A program made the translations under genes and the position numbers. DNA of 64,000 bases, from positions 23,793 to 87,792 of the forward strand of contig DUBV01000050.1 of NCBI GenBank assembly GCA_012960105.1. The letters run 5' to 3'. Source of the stretch: Thiotrichaceae bacterium. GTDB taxonomy: Bacteria; Pseudomonadota; Gammaproteobacteria; Eutrophobiales; Eutrophobiaceae. The notes below the pieces were generated by a model. It was not told where the DNA came from. It was given only the letters and a program-made list of their open reading frames with translations, and made no database searches. Shown piece after piece: positions 1-8,026 of this stretch. Position 1 is the stretch's first letter. Each line of letters opens with the position of its first letter.

Positions 1-2
1 TA

Positions 3-746
3 AATCAAATTAAAGTATTAAGAAAAAATCTTGATGACTTTACGTTCACAAAAGAGGGAGACATATGGCACCTAGATTCTCCACGACAATTTCGTGCCAA
101 TAATGCACGTATCAATGCCATGCTACGGATGCTCAAAGTCGAATCGCACAGCCAACTAAAACCCGCTGAAGTTAAATTAGAAACCATTGGCCTTAGTGGG
201 CCCATTGTTATTTTAAAACTAAATGATCATGAATTTAAATTTGGCATTACTGATGCGATAGATCAACGCCGCTATGTTTTGTTTGAAGGAAGAGTTCATT
301 TAGTTAACGATTTTCTCTATCATCAACTTATGACGAATATAGCTTTCTTTGCCGATCAAAAACTTTTGCCTGAAGCAACCGAAATTAACTCAATTAAATA
401 TCCAGATAATAAAATTGAATTGATTAACGACAATTGGCAAATGCAAACATTAGTAGACATTAGCCCTGATAAGCTAGAGCGTATTTCCTACAACTGGGAA
501 AATGCGTCAGCACTCACTGTTAGTATATATGAAGCACCTGAAACAGAATCGTTTATAAGCATATCAACGTCTAGAGGTGATACGTTCTCATTCGTTATCG
601 TTTCAACTAAACCACATTTAATCCTTGGCCGTAAAGATTTAGATATTCAATATAATATGGCGAGTAACGAAATTACAAATTTATTATTAATTGAAAACGC
701 AGAGATTAATGAAAAATCTGAATCATTAGATTTTGAGTTACGCTAA
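3..746 (+). CDS. DUF4340-like protein, 5' end outside the window
   Basis: The reading frame is open all the way to the left window edge, so the true start lies upstream and at least 247 codons are visible. The visible N-terminus (KVLRKNLDDFTFTKEGDIW, then residues giving 'RQFRANNARINAMLRML') resembles the repeated unit of DUF4340 proteins, which are often found with gliding-type ABC transporters. No membrane segment is seen in the visible part; one may lie in the missing N-terminus. The stop codon is directly followed by the mutM start, so the two are probably cotranscribed. An internal ATG at 120 exists but would discard the conserved upstream part. The family assignment is by recall and moderately sure; the biochemical role is unknown. 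Confidence 0.6.
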   Translation, partial: NQIKVLRKNLDDFTFTKEGDIWHLDSPRQFRANNARINAMLRMLKVESHSQLKPAEVKLETIGLSGPIVILKLNDHEFKFGITDAIDQRRYVLFEGRVHLVNDFLYHQLMTNIAFFADQKLLPEATEINSIKYPDNKIELINDNWQMQTLVDISPDKLERISYNWENASALTVSIYEAPETESFISISTSRGDTFSFVIVSTKPHLILGRKDLDIQYNMASNEITNLLLIENAEINEKSESLDFELR

Positions 747-1562
747 ATGCCTGAGCTGCCTGAGGTAGAGACCACACGCAAAGGCATCGCTCCTTATGTT
801 GTTGGTGAAGTAGTAAAAGATGTCATTATCCGTGAACGACAACTACGCTGGCCAATACCAACAACACTTAAACGATCACTTAAAAATCAACTTATACGCA
901 AACTACGTCGACGCGCAAAATATTTGCTCTTTTATACCGATAAAGGCTGCATGATTTTACATTTAGGTATGTCGGGTAATTTAAGAATCCTTGATAATAA
1001 ACAAGCTCATGAAAAGCATGATCATGTTGATATAATTTTTGAGTCCGGCAATTTATTACGTTTTCATGATCCGAGAAAGTTTGGCTCCATACTCTGGACT
1101 AAAGATGATCCGCTAGAGCATAAGTTAATATCCCATCTCGGCCCCGAACCATTAAGCGATGAATTCAATATTGAGTACCTATTTTCTCTATCACGAAAAC
1201 GCACAAAGGCTATAAAAACATTCATCATGGATAGTCATATCGTTGTCGGCGTCGGCAATATCTATGCAAGTGAAGCGCTGTTTCGCGCAGGCATAAAACC
1301 AACGCTACAAACAGGAAAAGTCTCAAAAACACGTTATGAAAAACTAGTCATTGAAATTAAAAATGTTCTTGCTGAGGCAATAGAAAAAGGCGGAACAACT
1401 TTAAGAGACTTTTTTAATAGTGATGGTAAACCCGGTTACTTTACTCAGGAACTACAGGTCTATAATCGCGAAGGCGAAGCTTGTAATAAATGTATGCGCA
1501 AAATAAAAATGATTCGGCTAGGCCAACGTTCAACATTTTACTGCTCACATTGTCAAAGCTAA
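747..1562 (+). CDS. mutM: Formamidopyrimidine-DNA glycosylase MutM (Fpg)
   Basis: A bifunctional base-excision repair enzyme that removes 8-oxoguanine and formamidopyrimidines and then cleaves the abasic site. The N-terminus MPELPEVETTRKGI provides the catalytic proline (residue 2, after Met removal) and glutamate (residue 3). HDPRKFGS in the middle is the conserved DNA-contact region. The C-terminal zinc finger has cysteines at about residues 246, 249, 266 and 269 (CNKC...CSHC). The 271-residue length is normal for the family. It starts immediately after the preceding stop codon and its own stop abuts the next ATG, so the three genes form a tight operon. Identification is secure. Confidence 0.97.
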   Translation: MPELPEVETTRKGIAPYVVGEVVKDVIIRERQLRWPIPTTLKRSLKNQLIRKLRRRAKYLLFYTDKGCMILHLGMSGNLRILDNKQAHEKHDHVDIIFESGNLLRFHDPRKFGSILWTKDDPLEHKLISHLGPEPLSDEFNIEYLFSLSRKRTKAIKTFIMDSHIVVGVGNIYASEALFRAGIKPTLQTGKVSKTRYEKLVIEIKNVLAEAIEKGGTTLRDFFNSDGKPGYFTQELQVYNREGEACNKCMRKIKMIRLGQRSTFYCSHCQS

Positions 1563-2042
1563 ATGTATTGCCCACTTAAAAATATATTTATCCTTAGTTT
1601 CATTTTATTATTTTCATTCAATACGTTTGCAGTAGAAACCCATAAGAATGACCGCTTAACTTGTTTTGCTAAACATCTGGACACGAATAAAGAAGTTCCC
1701 GTAAAAACTATTTCTGCTATAACGAGTAAAAAGATTGCAACAGCGCAGTGGCCTTTAGGTTATCCAACTATTGCGATCGATTACCGTGCGTTTTTAAAAC
1801 TACCTATAAATACCAGACAATTCATTTATTACCATGAATGCGCACATTTAAAGTTTAAACTTGATGATGAGTTTATCGCCGATTGCATAAGCCTTAATCT
1901 GACAGATGAAAAACATGAACTATCTGAAATCGACATCAGAAAACTAGTTAAAACTTTAGTAGAAAAATTCGGAATGAGTCGCCGCTGGAGTGAACTGCTT
2001 CATTGTGATCTTATGCAAAAAGCAAAACCCACGACACAGTAA
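1563..2042 (+). CDS. Secreted HExxH-motif protein, putative metallopeptidase
   Basis: This 159-residue protein begins with a Sec signal peptide (hydrophobic residues about 7-23, ending near TFAVE). Residues 91-95 read HECAH, an HExxH zinc-ligand pair, followed by DEFIADC at 102-108, whose acidic residues could supply the third ligand as in M48-like zincins. The short segment around WPLGYPTIAIDY precedes the motif. It begins directly at the mutM stop codon without an evident Shine-Dalgarno, which suggests translational coupling. Two further cysteine pairs may form disulfides in the periplasm. I do not recognise a named family. Peptidase activity is inferred only from the motif. Confidence 0.75.
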   Translation: MYCPLKNIFILSFILLFSFNTFAVETHKNDRLTCFAKHLDTNKEVPVKTISAITSKKIATAQWPLGYPTIAIDYRAFLKLPINTRQFIYYHECAHLKFKLDDEFIADCISLNLTDEKHELSEIDIRKLVKTLVEKFGMSRRWSELLHCDLMQKAKPTTQ

Positions 2043-2057
2043 GACTGTGTCATGGGT
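2021..2057 (-). terminator. Rho-independent terminator of the thiol peroxidase gene
   Basis: Arms at 27-39 and 45-57 past position 2000 (ACCCACGACACAG / CTGTGTCATGGGT) enclose a 5-base loop. The single imperfect pair is a G-U wobble in the minus-strand RNA, so the hairpin is fully paired only in that direction. In the minus-strand RNA it is followed by a U-rich tail (UUUUGCUUUUU). It overlaps the 3' end of the convergent plus-strand gene and sits just downstream of the tpx stop codon. Confidence 0.7.
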
Positions 2058-2067
2058 ACATCATTTG

Positions 2068-2697
2068 TTAAAGCAATTCTCGTGCAGCATTCATAGCTGC
2101 CTGCATATCAGGTAACGCCGTCAATTCAGGGACGATTTGAAGATAACGTACAATGTTGTCCTTATCCGTAACAATGACCGCACGTGCTAATAGCGCAAGT
2201 GGTTCAATCAATAAACCATTGTTATAACCAAACTCTCGGCCTTTATAATCTGATAAGAAAGTAACATTATTGATCTTGGCTTCTTTGGCAAAGCGCGATT
2301 GCGCGAAAGGAAGGTCCATGCTGACAGTAATAAGTTCGACTTTCTTATCTAGCCCATCATTTTCTTCTGATAATTCGTGGGTTTGCACATCACAAGTAGG
2401 TGTATCTAGTGAGGGCACTACACTAATTATACGAACCTTACCCCTATTAGCGGCAATATTAATTGTCTTAAGTTCATTAGAAGACAGTGTTGCTGCAGGC
2501 AAAGGTTTACCAACTTCAATAACGCCTATCCCGGTAAGAGCAAGTGCATCTCCTTTCATAGTAACGTTACTGCCCATGCCTGCTACAACAGTTCCTTTAT
2601 CGATAGGAAGATCTGCTTGAACCTGATTAGTTTCTTCTTCAGCACATCCGACAAGCAAAATAAACATCGCTATCGCTACTATTAGATGCTTCATCAT
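2068..2697 (-). CDS. tpx: Thiol peroxidase (Tpx family), predicted lipoprotein, lacking the resolving cysteine
   Basis: A peroxiredoxin of the Tpx family, which reduces hydroperoxides at a cysteine. The signature VVPSLDTPTCDVQTHELSEE is present, with the peroxidatic cysteine at residue 102. The N-terminus has a lipoprotein signal with lipobox LVGC (Cys18), so the protein should be anchored in the envelope, unlike cytosolic E. coli Tpx. The only cysteines in the 209 residues are Cys18 and Cys102. Where E. coli Tpx has its resolving cysteine (RFCG), this protein reads RFAK (Ala137). It is therefore a one-cysteine Tpx by sequence and would need an external thiol or partner. A second Met at residue 2 is an equivalent start. 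Confidence 0.88.
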   Translation of the reverse strand: MMKHLIVAIAMFILLVGCAEEETNQVQADLPIDKGTVVAGMGSNVTMKGDALALTGIGVIEVGKPLPAATLSSNELKTINIAANRGKVRIISVVPSLDTPTCDVQTHELSEENDGLDKKVELITVSMDLPFAQSRFAKEAKINNVTFLSDYKGREFGYNNGLLIEPLALLARAVIVTDKDNIVRYLQIVPELTALPDMQAAMNAARELL

Positions 2698-2783
2698 TTG
2701 TTCCTCATTAAAATAAATTTATAGATTCCTGCCTTAACAGCTGTACGCTGCTTAAGCCAAGTTCTACTACTAATTGCTTTTAC

Positions 2784-3685
2784 TCATTCAATGGATGCAA
2801 TAGTAGACTGCATTGGCTTTTTAACAATGGGCGTTTTTTTACTAAGCCAAACCGTGCAAACAACTAAAGATATAAAGACAATAGTTTCAACGTCAATGAC
2901 TTCTCCGAGAAATAGTACAGAGGCCAATAAAGTAATAAAGGGCTGCAGTAGTTGTACCTGACTTACTCTGGCAATACCTCCTAAAGCAAGCCCCTTGTAC
3001 CATACAAAAAATGCCAACCATTGACTAATTAATGACAAATATAAAAAAGAAATATAGCCTTTTGCAGGAATACTTGAGATCGATTCAGGCATTTTGTTAA
3101 TGGTATACACCAATGCAAAAGGAAAAACCAAAACGAGCGCCCAACAAATTACTTGCCAACTACCGATTTTTTTTGAAAGTTTTGCGCCCACAGTATAACC
3201 AATAGCTGCTGAAATAACTGCGCCTAATAACGCGATATCCGCCACTTGAACACTTCCCGAACTCTGAAGTAAGGCATGTAAAATAACAAGAGCACTACCT
3301 AAAATACTGACTAACCAAAAAGAGATGCTTGGTTTTTCATTTCCGATAAAACCCCCATGACAGCCGTTGCAAGCGGTAATATTCCCAAGACTACACCCCC
3401 ATGAGATGCAGGCACATATTGCATTGCCCATAACATGAGAATAGGAAAACCGACAACGACACCAAGTGAGACCCAAAAAAGTTGTTTCACTTGTTTTAAA
3501 CTCGGAAGTTTTTGACGCTGATAAAATAGCAACGCTATTGCAAATATTGCTGCCAAAACAGCACGTCCCATACCCAATAATATAGGATCAATATAAGGAA
3601 CAATAACTCTAGTTACAGGTAATGTTAGACCGAACGCACAGATAGCCAACAAACCAAAAACCATCCCTTTAGTTTCATTCTGCAT
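2784..3685 (-). pseudogene. EamA/DMT-family transporter interrupted by a frameshift
   Basis: Two overlapping minus-strand frames encode the two halves of one drug/metabolite-superfamily permease. The N-terminal half (3311-3685) begins MQNETKGMVFGLLAICAFGL and has about four hydrophobic segments. The C-terminal half continues as GNEKPSISFWLVSILGSALV with six more, ending at 2784. The frames join if one base is restored in the C5 run at 3352-3356 (G run on the coding strand), giving a continuous protein of about 300 residues and ten membrane helices, normal for the family. It is either a recent pseudogene or a homopolymer sequencing error. The substrate is unknown. Confidence 0.85.
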
Positions 3686-3732
3686 AAATGTTCCTGATAA
3701 TTTAAACAGTATGTTATCCGTCTATAGCCAAG

Positions 3733-5412
3733 TTATTTTGAAACATTAATAACTTCTGCTGTTCCTTCTCCACGTGGATCACTGGCTGCAAAAGTTATGT
3801 TTTTACTTTTCCAGATCATGATCGCTTGCATGTTGCCGTACTTGCGATTCTTTTCATTTAGCATATGGCCTTTACTTTTTAGTTCATCTTGTTCGCGTAG
3901 TGTTAAGCCATCTTGTTCGTAGAGAACTTGGTCGGGAAGGTATTGATGATGGTAACGAGGTAAGCTTACCCATGATGCAGGTAAGTTACCTTCAGCAAAA
4001 TCTAATACGCCAAGTAAGACCATACTAATGATGCGACTACCACCGGGTGTGCCGAGTATGCCGATGCGTTCGTCTGTTTCGACAAAGGTCGGCGACATAC
4101 TTGATAAAGGACGCTTACCTGGAGCAATAGCATTAGCATGATCGCCGACTAGACCATAAGCATTTGCTGTTAATGACTTAACAGAAAAATCATCCATTTC
4201 ATTATTTAATATGACACCCGTTCCCTTTGCGACAAAACCTGACCCAAAAGGCAGATTAATACTTAATGTTGCTGATACACGATTGCCTTCAGCATCAACC
4301 ACAGAAAAATGTGTCGTGTCATTGCCCGTGTTGTTATCAGCAATAATATCGCTTAACTCAGAACTTAGTGTTGCACGTTCGGTGTTAATCGTTAATGCCA
4401 TACCTTCGGCATAATTTTTATCTAATAAACGCTTTATAGGCACATCAATAAAATCTGTATCACCAAGATAAGCCGCTCGATCTCTATATGCACGGCGCAT
4501 TGCTTCGATAATAATATGCTTACGCGTTATAGAGTCATGTTTATTTAGGTCCAATTGTTCAAGAATATTTAACGCTTGCCCCATAACAATACCGCCAGAA
4601 GAAGGTAAAGTCGCAGAGGTTACTTTTATACCGTTATAATTTATTACGATAGGATCACGTTCTACAATATTATAATTCTCGAGATCGCTCATTTCCCAAA
4701 TGCCACCATTCTTTCTAATGCTGTCGACCATCTGTCTTGCTAGCGTTCCAGTATAAAAACCTTTGCTCCCTTCTTTAGCTATCTTGCTTAAAGTTTTGGC
4801 TAAATCTTTTTGAACAATTAAATAGCCTTTAGGTGGCACATCATTATCCTTTAGAAACAATGATGCGGCGTATGGATATTTTTTTACTACATTACTTCTA
4901 TAACCCACTAGTTTTTGATAACGACTGGTTACTGCAAAGCCATCTTTTGCTTGTTTTATAGCTGGCGCTAATACTTCTTTCAAAGATAAGCGACCGTAGT
5001 TTTTTACAAGATGTTCTATACCTGCGGGAACACCGGGAATTCCTGCGGCCATCGGTCCATTTAATGACAAACCTTTAATGACATTGCCGGACCTATCCAG
5101 ATACATATCTTTATGGCTAAGCATTGGTGCTTTTTCACGACCGTCGATCATTGTTTGTTTATTATCGGAGGCACGATGGATCAACCAGAAACCACCACCG
5201 CCTAAGCCTGAACTATAAGGTTCAACGACACCTAATGAAGCGGTTATCGCTGCTGCGGCATCAAAGGCGTTGCCACCTATTTTTAGAATATCGATCCCAG
5301 CTTTTGTCGCCAAAGGATGGGCCGTTGCAACAGCAGCTTGATTATTTGATTCAGCTAAAACGGGAGAAGAAGATAAAATTAAAACGAAGACAAACGGAAA
5401 GATATATTTCAT
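3733..5412 (-). CDS. ggt: Gamma-glutamyltranspeptidase, periplasmic
   Basis: Hydrolyses or transfers the gamma-glutamyl group of glutathione and related peptides; an Ntn hydrolase that self-cleaves into large and small subunits. A Sec signal peptide (residues 1-20, ending VLA) targets it to the periplasm. The autoprocessing site and catalytic threonine are in NDTTHFSVVD, at Thr366. The conserved GGGGFW and LPSSGG regions, and SMSPTFV followed by GTPGGSR, are present. Length (559) is typical. It lies 16 bp upstream of coaD in a minus-strand run but has no obvious functional link to it. Identification is secure. Confidence 0.95.
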   Translation of the reverse strand: MKYIFPFVFVLILSSSPVLAESNNQAAVATAHPLATKAGIDILKIGGNAFDAAAAITASLGVVEPYSSGLGGGGFWLIHRASDNKQTMIDGREKAPMLSHKDMYLDRSGNVIKGLSLNGPMAAGIPGVPAGIEHLVKNYGRLSLKEVLAPAIKQAKDGFAVTSRYQKLVGYRSNVVKKYPYAASLFLKDNDVPPKGYLIVQKDLAKTLSKIAKEGSKGFYTGTLARQMVDSIRKNGGIWEMSDLENYNIVERDPIVINYNGIKVTSATLPSSGGIVMGQALNILEQLDLNKHDSITRKHIIIEAMRRAYRDRAAYLGDTDFIDVPIKRLLDKNYAEGMALTINTERATLSSELSDIIADNNTGNDTTHFSVVDAEGNRVSATLSINLPFGSGFVAKGTGVILNNEMDDFSVKSLTANAYGLVGDHANAIAPGKRPLSSMSPTFVETDERIGILGTPGGSRIISMVLLGVLDFAEGNLPASWVSLPRYHHQYLPDQVLYEQDGLTLREQDELKSKGHMLNEKNRKYGNMQAIMIWKSKNITFAASDPRGEGTAEVINVSK

Positions 5413-5428
5413 TAATTTATGTAGATTT

Positions 5429-5908
5429 TTATTGTTGGTGTTTTTCTTTTAATGCAGTTAGAACTGATGCATCGACAAACTTACTAACATCACCATTAAA
5501 CGATGAGATTTCACGCACCAGACTAGAAGTAATAAAACTTAAATTTTCTGCCGGCGTTAAAAAAACAGTTTCGACATTGGAAATTAGCTGACGATTCATA
5601 CCAGCCATTTGAAATTCATAATCAAAGTCTGATACAGCACGGATACCGCGAACAATTACTTTCGCATCTTTATCTTTGGCAAGGTCAGTTATTAGAGAAT
5701 TGAATGAAGCCACTTCGACATTTTTTATGCCCGACAAAACTTTTCTGGCAAGTTCTACACGTTCATCCACTGTAAACAAGGTTTTCTTACTCGAACTATC
5801 AGCTACGGCAAAGATGACTTTTTCAAACATACTCGCTGCTCGCGTTGCAATATCAGCATGGCCGTTTGTAATCGGATCAAAGGTACCGGGATAGATTGCT
5901 GTTACCAT
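5429..5908 (-). CDS. coaD: Phosphopantetheine adenylyltransferase
   Basis: Catalyses the penultimate step of coenzyme A synthesis, transferring AMP from ATP to 4'-phosphopantetheine. The N-terminal nucleotidyltransferase motif YPGTFDPITNGH has the T/HxGH-type signature, and ITSSLVREIS near the C-terminus is the second nucleotide-binding motif. The 159-residue length matches the family. The start is 2 bp after the rsmD stop codon, and rsmD-coaD is a widely conserved gene pair in proteobacteria. Identification is secure. Confidence 0.97.
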   Translation of the reverse strand: MVTAIYPGTFDPITNGHADIATRAASMFEKVIFAVADSSSKKTLFTVDERVELARKVLSGIKNVEVASFNSLITDLAKDKDAKVIVRGIRAVSDFDYEFQMAGMNRQLISNVETVFLTPAENLSFITSSLVREISSFNGDVSKFVDASVLTALKEKHQQ

Positions 5909-5910
5909 AT

Positions 5911-6468
5911 TTACTCTTGGCTTAACTCAATTAGTAATGATTGTACCTGACCTGCATTTTTTTGTTTCTTAATATGCCAGCCATCAGGTATTTCTAGATT
6001 TTTCTCAGACTCAATATAAACTAAACCATTAGTATTCAACAATGATTCTTGCTTTATTATCGCACAACATTTTTCGATATAGCCCTGTTTAAAAGGTGGA
6101 TCGAGAAAAATAATATCAAAACCTTTTACACCTTGTTTTAGCCAGCTCATGGCATCGGCAAGTTGTATCATCTGATTTTCGCTTTTCAAAAGCTCTGCGT
6201 GTTGCTTTAAATATTCTACCGCTTTTGCATCAGACTCAACCATGATTACTTCTGAGGCATCTCGTGACAAGGCTTCAAAACCTAACGCACCGGTACCAGC
6301 AAATAAATCCAGACAACGTGCGCCAACAATTTCTTGTTGTATCCAGTTAAATAATGTTTCGCGCACACGATCTTGCGTTGGTCGCAAACCGGGAGCATCA
6401 ATTACTTCCAGTTTTCTACCGCGCCATTTACCGGCAATTATGCGAATCCTGCTCGGCTTCACCCGCAT
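5911..6468 (-). CDS. rsmD: 16S rRNA (guanine-966 N2)-methyltransferase RsmD
   Basis: Methylates G966 of 16S rRNA using S-adenosylmethionine. Conserved features are the N-terminal RIIAGKWRGRKL, LRPTQDRVRETLFNW, the SAM-binding LDLFAGTGALGFEALSR and the catalytic DPPF motif (IIFLDPPF). Its 185 residues are normal. It follows the M16 peptidase stop by only a few bases' distance on the other side and precedes coaD, as is usual. Identification is secure. Confidence 0.96.
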   Translation of the reverse strand: MRVKPSRIRIIAGKWRGRKLEVIDAPGLRPTQDRVRETLFNWIQQEIVGARCLDLFAGTGALGFEALSRDASEVIMVESDAKAVEYLKQHAELLKSENQMIQLADAMSWLKQGVKGFDIIFLDPPFKQGYIEKCCAIIKQESLLNTNGLVYIESEKNLEIPDGWHIKKQKNAGQVQSLLIELSQE

Positions 6469-6471
6469 AGT

Positions 6472-7788
6472 TTAAGGCGCTGTTTTTTTAGCGTCTTTTG
6501 ATGAGCCGACCATTACGGTAACTAATTTATCCGGCGTAACACGACGGTTAAACGCATCTTTAATCTGCTCAATAGTTACTGCCTCAACATTAGCATTAAA
6601 GGTATCAAGATAATCCAATGGTAATTTATAGTAAGCAATTACGACAAGATAACTAAGTATCTTACTGTTGCTGTCGATTCTAAGAGGATAACCGCCGGTA
6701 ATATTTTTCTTGGAAGCGATTAATTCTTCTTCAGTAGGACCTGTCTCAATATAGCTATTAATATTTTCCATTAATACAGACAGAGCTTCATCAACCTGAT
6801 CTGATTTTGTTTGTAAGCCCGCAAGAAAAGGGCCATTGAAACGCATAGGTGAAAAGTAACTATAAGCACTATAAGACAAGCCACGTTTTTCACGAATTTC
6901 TTCAAACAAACGCGACACCATGCCGCCACCACCTAGCACATGATTGCCAACATAAAGAGGGAAGTAATCAGGATCGCCTCGCTTCAAACCCGGTTGACCA
7001 ACAAGGATATGTGTTTGTGTAGAAGGATGTTCAATAAAAATAGTCTCTGCTTTAGTCAACGCTTTTACATTTTCTAAAGGCTCCGCCTTATTACCTTCTT
7101 TAAGTTCAGAAGTGACTTCTTCCGCCAACTGTTCAGCCTGCTTACGATCAACCGCGCCGACAATCGCAACCATCGCATTTTTCGCAACATAGTATTTTTT
7201 ATAAAACGCTAAAATATCTTTACGTTTAATTGCAGCGATAGATTTTTCAGTACCATCATTAGGGCTGGCATAAGGATGCGATTGATAAATCGCACTCATA
7301 AATTTATCTTTAGCTATTGCACCCGGAGATTGTTGTTTTGCTTTTAAACCAATTAAAGTCCGCGAACGATTTCTTTCCAATGCATCTTTAGGAAAGTCTG
7401 GTTTTGAAATAAGCCACTTTAGATTTTCAATAGCTTTAGTTAAAAGGGTCTCGTCCGTTAATGTCCTTAACGATACAGAGGCAGAATCATAACCCGCACT
7501 AGCTCCATAGTTTGCTCCCAATGATTCAAAAGCATTACTAATGGCATCAGCGTCAAGACCTGCTGCACCTTGACTCAACAAACCCGCTGTCATCGCAGCT
7601 AAGCCGGGCAGTTTGCCATTACGACTACCACCTGCATCAAAAATAATTTCAATATCCACCATGGGTAATTCAGGTGCATGCACATAATAGACTTCTGTGC
7701 CTTTACTGGTTTTCCATGTTTCGATCTTTGGTGAAGCTTGCACTGACCAGCTAGTAAATAACAATAATGTAACAATAACTTTTAACAT
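6472..7788 (-). CDS. Exported M16-family zinc-peptidase homologue lacking the catalytic motif
   Basis: I chose the ATG at 7788, which gives a clean Sec signal peptide (MLKVIVTLLLFTSWSVQASP). The frame stays open to 8094, but that extension translates a GC-rich structured intergenic element and not protein-like sequence. The mature protein has the insulinase/M16 fold: FDAGGSRNGKLPGLAAMTAGLL near the start, and LFEEIREKRGLSYSAYSYFSP in the second half. The HxxEH zinc motif expected after the first of these is absent, so this is the non-catalytic partner of the neighbouring M16 protein, as in POZ/processing-peptidase-like pairs. It probably forms a heterodimer with the product of 8027-9421. Confidence 0.88.
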   Translation of the reverse strand: MLKVIVTLLLFTSWSVQASPKIETWKTSKGTEVYYVHAPELPMVDIEIIFDAGGSRNGKLPGLAAMTAGLLSQGAAGLDADAISNAFESLGANYGASAGYDSASVSLRTLTDETLLTKAIENLKWLISKPDFPKDALERNRSRTLIGLKAKQQSPGAIAKDKFMSAIYQSHPYASPNDGTEKSIAAIKRKDILAFYKKYYVAKNAMVAIVGAVDRKQAEQLAEEVTSELKEGNKAEPLENVKALTKAETIFIEHPSTQTHILVGQPGLKRGDPDYFPLYVGNHVLGGGGMVSRLFEEIREKRGLSYSAYSYFSPMRFNGPFLAGLQTKSDQVDEALSVLMENINSYIETGPTEEELIASKKNITGGYPLRIDSNSKILSYLVVIAYYKLPLDYLDTFNANVEAVTIEQIKDAFNRRVTPDKLVTVMVGSSKDAKKTAP

Positions 7789-7813
7789 ATCTTTAAAAAT
7801 AGTGATTTTTTTG

Positions 7814-7971
7814 TGAGTGCGAGGAAGACTCGCGCGGACGACTGCATGGATGCAGGAGGTAGAGCGACGCAGGAAGCCAAAGCCGAGAACCGCAGTGTAT
7901 AAATCATACATGAGGAAAGCTGGCCCCGACGTAGCTGCTTTGGATCTTCGAGCACGAGACTGACGAAGCCA
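7814..7971. repeat. GC-rich structured intergenic element between the two M16 genes
   Basis: This block is clearly GC-richer than its surroundings and contains four consecutive short inverted repeats: GCGAG/CTCGC (7819-7833), CTGCAT/ATGCAG (7842-7855), TGTAT/ATACA (7896-7910) and CTTCG/CGAAG (7946-7968). It separates two genes that would be expected to be tightly coupled. It looks like a dispersed intergenic repeat or a structured RNA segment inserted in the operon. No second copy was found in this window, so the repeat status is an inference. Confidence 0.45.
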
Positions 7972-8026
7972 CCTTAAATTATTAATAGAGAACGGCGCAT
8001 TGAATCGCGAAAAAAGTGCATTTTTA

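Noticed and set aside
3764..3779. Third parS-like CACGTG palindrome in ggt
   Set aside because: Only 13 of 16 bases match and the coded peptide (DPRGEG) is a conserved part of the enzyme, so chance is the simpler explanation.
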